DNA from: Hydractinia symbiolongicarpus
Lineage: Eukaryota; Cnidaria; Hydrozoa; Anthoathecata; Hydractiniidae
Assembly (NCBI RefSeq): GCF_029227915.1
Contig: NC_079880.1
Coordinates: 23,498,501 to 23,562,500 of the forward strand
Direction: 5' to 3'
Length of the DNA: 64,000 bases
Shown here: in pieces, positions 56,901 through 64,000 of the stretch
Numbering within the stretch: position 1 is the stretch's first letter
Layout of the letters: the number at the start of each line of letters is the position of its first letter
Translations under genes and position numbers: made by a program
The notes under the pieces: generated by a model
What the model was told of the DNA's origin: nothing
Database searches by the model: none
The model's input: the letters and a program-made list of their open reading frames with translations, nothing else

Positions 56901-57300
56901 GACAATCAATAAAATCAGACGGGGTTGGTCAATTGTTAGAAAAAAACTTTACCATTCAGTGAGGAAAGCCATACAGATTTTTGAAATAAAAGAAAAGTCA
57001 TAAGGCAAGTTTACCAATTTATTATTTTTATTTTTCTTTCTTTTTCTCTTCGTTTGTTTGTTTGTTTGTTTGTTTGTCTTTAGTCGTGGCTGTACTTAAA
57101 CCTGAATATAATTTTTGATACTTTCCAGTCTTACAAGTTTGTGGATAAGTTTACAAACTTAAGAACATCTGATGTCTTAAATAATCTTTTGAGCTATGGA
57201 TATCCAGCAAGAAAGTTTAAGCGATTTTCCTATCTTTTTAAAACTCCAAAGCAATACGGAAAGTGAATTATAAACTTAGTTCGTGAGAAGAGTACTAGGT
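54000..57300. other. Long non-coding stretch with small tandem repeats
   Basis: No gene recognised. It contains a 20 bp tandem repeat of GGGTTAAACAAGACAAAACA type, about four units, at 55728-55808, and (TTTG)n at 57051-57076. Confidence 0.55.
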
Positions 57301-60300
57301 ACAAAGTACAGTAATTGTGTTGTCATTATCTCATGACAAATGTTACGTAAGAAAGCAAATCAACACTTATATATGTTTACATTCCAGACAACTTCTTTTA
57401 TTTGTATTGAATTTTGTTCTATTTTGTTTATGCTTAGTCTGTTTGGTCTAAGTTGACGTTGAAAATAAAACAAAAGTACAAACTTATTGTCATTGTTGTT
57501 GTCATGACGGGTTATAGAAACTGTAATTATAGGATATTGGAAAATGAAATGGCAAGTTTCAATAAAATAGCGAAAGTTCTGTCAAGTATAGATTTTGATA
57601 AGAGAAATCGATACAGAAAGTACAAGAACTGACTCATGCCATCTTATGATAAACACTTGAATAGATATATATTTCAAACAAAAAGTCGCCCTATTTATTG
57701 CTTAGCAATAACAGAGTACCAAAAATCCTTTTTAACCCTCTCAGAGTGGTATGTATTGGCTATTACTCAAAAGTACCCCTTATATTTAAAAGAAATTCTT
57801 ATCTTAAAAACATTAAACTCTTAACACAACTATATTTCGTCAAGCGGAATAATTTTGTTTTGTATTTATTAACCCGACTTCCCGATTTTTTCGGATTTTC
57901 TTCGAAAATTAAAAAAGAAAAAATATTTTAAATAACGAGTTTGCCTATCATTAAAAATTAAAGGAATTAAATTTAAAGCAGGTACCAGTGCATCCATTTT
58001 GTATCAAGTTTAGTCGCACTTGGAAAAGCATATTAAAAGTTATGGAGGGGAGCAGAGTTAAAACACTGGTACTGTATTTTCACATACGTTCCAAAAAAAA
58101 TAAGTTGATGACAAAAACGTTGTGTAAGATAGTGCGAAAAATTAAAAAATGATGACTCATTGTCATCTTATGACAATGGTTATGACAAGATGTGTAACTA
58201 AATAAATAAACACTTGAACTTATTTGCATTCCAAACTTCTCCTTTCTTAGCATAAACGAAGAAAGAGCACGTACTTCTATTGAAAATTGAAAATTTGTAT
58301 TATATCATTAACGTATATTATTTAATATTATTTTTTATCCCATGTATCAGAAAATTAAAAAAGCTTGAAACCGTAAATGTTTAAATGGCTAGTGTCATTG
58401 TGATCAAATAAACATTTGATCACAATGCGTATAATGAATATACGTCATTATATGGTCAAGTAGACGAAAGTGATAGCGATAAGTTGTCAGGGTAACCGAA
58501 AAAAAGTAATAGTGATAGATTGTTTTTTTTAATTACAGAGATTGGGGACTTGGATTCAATCGTAAAGAAGCCTAAATAATAGAAGCGAGCGTTCAATGAA
58601 AACAATAAGGTAAGTTTTCTGACAGATAAATACAAAATAGGTGTGTACTAAAAAAGATAAAAATTATTTTTGAATTATACGAAGGAGTGTGTTTACGCTA
58701 GATGATTTTACGCAGAGACAATATCGTGGTCTAATACACGAAACTAAAAACAAAACATATTCAATTACAGCCATTATGGGCTTTTACGTAAGTAAAGCGA
58801 TATGAACTTTAAACATATCATGTGGTCAGGTAGACGAAAGTAAAAAGAGTTAAAAATATTATATAAAACAAATAATTAAGCTAACGACCCATCCCAAGCA
58901 CACTCGTCGGTATGATAATTGTTTATAGGAACATTCGTCAAAAAAGTTAATTTCACAGAACCTAACCTCTCCCATGTTCTGGTTTTATTTAACTTGCATG
59001 GGTACGCACTCTTCTCGCAGTATTCTCTGTGACGATGAAGGTCGGACTGACTTGTGGCATGGTTCCAAATGGTCTGCCTCTTTCGTTTGTAGATAGATAG
59101 TCAAGAAGAAACAAGTGAGGAACAGTTTAGGATCAGCAAAATTTTTGGGTTGTTTATAAAACTAAAAGTTATACACAAAATACACGCTTCACGGAATATT
59201 TGTTTTGCTTTTCATAAACGAAAAAAGATAATATTTTAATAAGAAGGTTGTATTAAAACACTTTGAGATAAAGATTGTGTCAAAAATAAAGAACATGTTA
59301 AGGAAATTCTTAGTCAGAATTTCTTCATAGATAATAAAAACAAAATAACGTAGTATAGAACTAACAATAACTTTGAAAATGAATTTCGCAACTGGCATTA
59401 AATTATGAAAATGGATTTTGCAACTTTTTCTGAAGTTCTGTGTTCTTCAGAAAAAAGGCTGAAATAGTATAAAATAAAGTACATCCCTCCCAAAAAAAAA
59501 GTGTAAGCGAACTGCCAATTAATTTGCTTCTGCTATGAATGTAGGAATTCTCATCTTTTTCTCGTGACGCATTCTTGTTAAGTCTAAGATTAGTTTGAAA
59601 ACAGGATCGATATTTCACTGTTTTTTCCATGTACCAAATTGAAAGCAAAGTTTTGTTTTAAACTGATTCTCAAAATGTAGAAAAGAATTCTCTTCCCTAG
59701 GGTCTGTTGCCTATGTCATAGCTGCTAGCGCTTACTTATGGATATCAAACAAGCAAAATCCCCTAAGGACGAAGTTGGTAGAAAAGTAAACTTAAATTAA
59801 CTGGAATGTGGCGGGAAAACATCTCAGCTTACTTAACACATTACACAGATGCCTATTTTGTCGGATTTATTTCCACCCTTCAACTGTTGAATTAATCTTC
59901 ATAAATCCTGGGACAAACGACAGGGCAAATTTCCAAACAGCGCATTTTTTGATTTGTTATCTAAAAAATAATATTGAAATACATCATGATAATTATACTC
60001 CAAGATAAATTTTCTTACTGTCATTTAGTTTCTTCTGATTAAGTAAGCCTGTAGAGCTTCCAGAAGTAATAAAAAAAATGCAAACAATAATTTATACTAA
60101 GATTCTTATCTTTTTATATATTTAATGAAACTATATGACTATTGATAATCGTTAGGTAGATGAGAATTGCCCACCCCATTTAATTCGTGATTATGCGTGA
60201 ATTTCTATGACTTCTTAAAATTGTCCAGATTCATCTACTCGCTAAGGAAGTGAAAACTTGCAGTCTTGCTTTATAGTACTAAAAAAAATATAAAAGTTCA

Positions 60301-63100
60301 GTTAGTAGAACAAAGTTATAAAAAAGGTCTGGAAACGAGGTTGGTAATTAATATAAACAAAACATATACTGAACAGCTCGTTGTCAAGAACCTCTTCCTT
60401 TGAGTTTTCTTCCACCGTGAACACAAGAATATTTTAATTCGTAGTACTAAATCTCCGGTTTCATAACTTTCGTTAATCCTTTTTGTGGAGTTGTAATAAC
60501 AGTTTGACTATCTCTAACCATAGCACTCTAACATAGACATCAACAAAATTATTTATTTGTATGTATCTAATTTTGTTTTCAATATCAACATAGCAACCAC
60601 TTTTGTTTCTTTTCTTGTAAATACAATCCACAAAGTTTGTTGCTTTAGCAATCAATTGAGCAAAAATAAATATATATAATGAAAAAATAAGTTTTGAAAC
60701 AACAATTGGAAAAAGGTATAAACATAACGGAATTGATGCTTGTTTGTTATTGTTTAGCTGGAGTTTAAAACTCTAAATTTGGAAAATTAATAAACAAACG
60801 GAGAAGAATAGTAACACGACTATCTCCGTTTTTTCTCGTCAAGAAAATGAAAAAGCACTTCCATCGTACATTTTCTTTTGCGAATATTTTACTAACCTCG
60901 CAAAAAAGAAATTAAGCCCTTGTTTAGTCAATAGAACGGTATTTTAGTGCACCTTTGAGGTAAAAACCGGCGTCACCTACCCGCAGTCTATATATTCCTG
61001 AAAAGAATCTTGGTATTGCTTTTACTCTAACCTACCGCTTTGACACATCTATGTTTACTGCCATGCTTAGTGATTGATGTCTACTATATAATGACAACAT
61101 ATGCTACAATCAATTACTTTTAGTCATGTTTTCACTTGTACACATAGACGAGTATAGTCCCATGACAGTCATCGGACATACTTGACTGCCAAATGTGTGC
61201 GTAACATTACTACATCGTTTTCTTTTGCTACTTGCAAACGACATACGAGATCGTTCTCTACTAATACTAGCGAGATTTTATACAAATAAGCAAATGCTAC
61301 CTTATTTATTAACTTACCAGAACTGTTCATTGCAGCACTTCATTTATTTACAACTGGGTCAAAATGAGCTACTCCCATGGATTATTAACAGAACAAGGGC
61401 AGTAAGCATCAGTGACTGCTACCTGCTGGTATATTTTCCTGTTCGCGGGCACACAAACACCTTTCGCCGTGTTTCTCGCCCCGAGACATTCACGTAAACA
61501 GACGCGTCGCTCAGATCATAGTTCAGTCCTGTAGGACGCAGTTAAAGTCTGTTGTGTTCTAGTTAAAGAATAGCATGAGAAAGAATTTCTTGTGAAAGTT
61601 CTAAGCAACTTAGTAGTCATGTGATTAGATTTACGTCGTTTAGAGAGAGAAAATACGCTTACGTAAACACGAAAAGAAATATGATTGGTTATTATTATTA
61701 CAATACTTTTTATATTACACCATGACTATATAAATAATTTGTTTTATGTTGAACAAAAGAATAATTATATATGTAATCAATGTTGCATGACGATTACCAA
61801 TATGACAACATAATATAGTTTAGGGTTGGTTTGTCATAAACTTTTAGATTTCAGCGAAGAAAGTTCAACAGCTTTTAACGTCAGCACATTTTTTAAAAAA
61901 AGATAAATATATATTTATATACAAATATTTATATATAAAATCTGTTTCACGGGTGAGTTTAGTCAGTTGTTCTCCATCTATTTTGATAAAATCTTATTGA
62001 CTGATAATTTCGATGTTAAGTCTCCTTGTTTCTTTAAAGTTTCTGTTTTTTTCAGCCGAACAGCATTTAACGTTGAAAGAATATCAGGACAGGGCATATA
62101 ATTACATATATATATAAAAGAAATCTGTTACACTGGTGAGTTTAGTCACTTCTTCATCTTTTTTAGTAATTTTTTTTTTGAAATATTATTGAAGTGATAT
62201 TTTCGGTTTTATACTGCTGTTGTCTGTTTTTCATGTTGTGTTTTTTTGGTTTCCTTATTTCCTTGTCTTTTTATTTTGCTTTCTTGCATTAAGTTTGTTC
62301 ACTTGCATTTTTGTCATCTATAAAACAGATAGAATGTTAATGTAAGAATTGTCAGTCTGACTCAGGTTTTTCTTAACCTTTTATTTTAAAATTAATCACA
62401 GCGATCTAGTAGCAAATGTTCTTAATTTTCTTAATACAGAGACTCACATGTGAGTTTCCTCTAAACATGTTTCATATAAAATAAATGCTAATTGAGTAAA
62501 ATCAACCTCATCCGACAATATTTCTTCTTCTCACAGTCAGGGACAGCAATTAGAGGCCCTTGAACGAGGTTGACGGCGATGGCTACTAAAAATATAGATT
62601 GCAAAAAAAATTAGAAATTGGTAATGATGTAACCTTAAATGTGCAATAAAAGTGGAGTTGATGACAAAAACTTTGGCGAAGTATAGAACTTGGCAAGAGA
62701 GTGTAAAAAAGTAAAAAATGATGACTCATGTTCTTCTCGTGACAAGATGTGTGTAATTAAATAAATAAATACTTGAAAATATTTGCATTCCAAAATACAG
62801 TTTTGTAACAAAAACTCTCCTTCGTTGACGTTTTTAGTACTAATATTTTTAGTACTAATATAAAGGAATTCCATACATATACTACAATGCTTTAAAAACG
62901 CTCGGGCGTGTATCACAGTGTAAAACTTTAGGGGTGTCTAATATAAAGTTGGGAATGAAGGTGTTGTGATAATATGGAGAAGTGGGTTCTAATTACAGCC
63001 ATTATGGATTGTGTTGCTTACGTAAGTAGAGCGATATGAACTTGAACATATCATGTGGTCAGGTACACGAAAGTGATAGTGATTGGAGAATGAGAGTAAT
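57300..63100. repeat. Diverged local repeat family in at least three places
   Basis: A block with GATGACAAAAAC, GATGACTCAT and GACAAGATGTGT, followed by AAATAAATAAA(C/T)ACTTGAA, occurs at 58105-58260 and 62658-62800, with a weaker copy near 57320-57400. A second block with TTACAGCCATTATGG, GCGATATGAACTT and ATCATGTGGTCAGGTA is at 58760-58845 and 62993-63080, with a third weaker copy near 58440. Order and orientation are conserved, suggesting an old duplicated element or segment. No protein was recognised. Confidence 0.55.
61860..62210. repeat. About 190 bp tandem duplication, diverged
   Basis: CAGCTTTTAACG...AAATCTGTTTCACGGGTGAG (61870-61960) is echoed by CAGCATTTAACG...AAATCTGTTACACTGGTGAG (62064-62145). 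Both are followed by TTTAGTCA and TTCTCCATC or TTCTTCATC. Confidence 0.55.
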
Positions 63101-63506
63101 TAAATAAAAATAGATGTGTATTAATTTATTGACGTGAAATGTTGAAATGGAAATAAATAAAAGACATTAAAATACAATCGTGCATTTCAGCCTTTATGTA
63201 AGTTAAGTTAGTTGGACTTCGAACCGCAATTTCTTGTGCAGATAGGTTCCTCAACCTCAATCCCAGGATATGTTGTCTCTTTGTATATCTGACGCCAAAA
63301 ACTGCAGCGCCGGTGGAAGAAAAAATCCCTGGGCACGAGCTTTAAGAAGAAAAAATAACTTCTTTTTTTAAAGCTACTTATAATAAAAAACATTAAATAT
63401 AAAACCTCCTGACCAGACGAAACCTCGTCCCCAGGGCATCTTGTATCTTTCTGACATCACTTTTATTGTTTACCGAAAACCTCTTCGTGGAAGAGACTAT
63501 TAAAAA

Positions 63507-63634
63507 CTAGTCCATGACCCGTTAGAAAATCCACGGGTTTTTTTTGTTCTTTTTACACCGCTTTGCGTGCGTCTTGCTACTTACGGTACTATTTTGCGTT
63601 ACAGACACATGTAGACGGGTATTAATAATATAAA
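63507..63634 (-). mobile_element. Short Helitron unit on the minus strand
   Basis: On the minus strand it begins near 63634 with TTTATATTATTAATACCCG and ends with CCCGTGGATTTTCTAACGGG and CTAG at 63510-63507. The hairpin is imperfect. Confidence 0.55.
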
Positions 63635-64000
63635 TTAGTCGGTAGCCCGTGGATAAACCCATATATTCCATAAAATATATGTTTGTAATTATGTGTATGT
63701 AGAAGGACCTTATCTGTAATTAGATATAATTGCGTGTTATTTTTTGTATGTAAAAATATTTCTTCTACAAAAGCGACTATATAAAACATCCCCCTAAAAA
63801 CTTCCATTTACATTCTTGATTGGGTAGAACAAATCACGTGACAAAATTAAAGTCATTTCACTTGCTAGGAATTTCATTTTCTGCCAATTTAATCTCAATG
63901 GCGGGTTGTGTAACTACAATGAATGTAAATGCTTTGTTACAAATTTATGTTGGGACATATTCACGTTGAATTAAGTCGTTGGTGTTGCCTATTCTGTTTA

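Noticed and set aside
61195-61497. 100-codon plus-strand ORF
   Set aside because: No ATG start, no recognisable domain and no transcript-like context; not enough to call a gene.

Overview
The window is metazoan nuclear DNA: very AT-rich, with spliced genes carrying GT-AG introns and several classes of eukaryotic transposable element (Helitrons, an IS3-like DDE DNA transposon, non-LTR retrotransposons, MITEs, a tRNA-derived SINE). There is no operon structure. The mix of repeat-borne HECT and integrase genes with abundant Helitrons suggests a cnidarian, perhaps a hydrozoan. That placement is an inference from gene and repeat style, not a proof.

Layout. 1-3484: a decayed Rep-encoding Helitron. 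3485-8563: a head-to-tail array of non-autonomous Helitrons meeting at CTAG|TC junctions, several with perfect TGCTGACGTCAGCA palindromes. 8873-15380: a 6.5 kb DNA transposon with about 65 bp terminal inverted repeats and large arrays of the palindrome AGGACGTCCT at both ends. It encodes an IS3/IS3EU-like DDE integrase (+) and, convergently, a multidomain SAM-like / ubiquitin-like / HECT E3 ligase gene (-). A 0.75 kb MITE sits in the ligase gene so that its own ends supply in-frame splice sites. 16147-16607: a foldback MITE.

16985-35210 is a large inverted duplication. Each arm has a five-exon glycine amidinotransferase (AGAT/GATM) gene, one on + and one on -, tail to tail, each followed by the same Helitron in inverted orientation. 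A truncated LINE reverse transcriptase lies at the centre. The right-arm Helitron is nearly identical to the copy at the window start. Both AGAT genes are open through all five exons, but the minus-strand copy differs at several otherwise conserved positions.

35210-64000 is mostly non-coding. It holds an unrecognised candidate exon, a SINE with 58 bp tandem repeats, more Helitron remnants on both strands, the last two exons of an SLC7 light-chain amino acid transporter (44932-45294, -), a non-LTR insertion nested in a Helitron with 12 bp target duplications, a 30 bp minisatellite, a second inverted-repeat transposon (49673-50894) that looks like a deleted relative of the IS3EU-like element, and a decayed OTU/vertnin-like fragment. 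From 53 to 64 kb only diverged local repeats and microsatellites are visible.

The genes do not form one pathway. The AGAT pair (creatine/ornithine metabolism) and the SLC7 transporter are host genes. The integrase and HECT genes belong together as parts of one mobile element.
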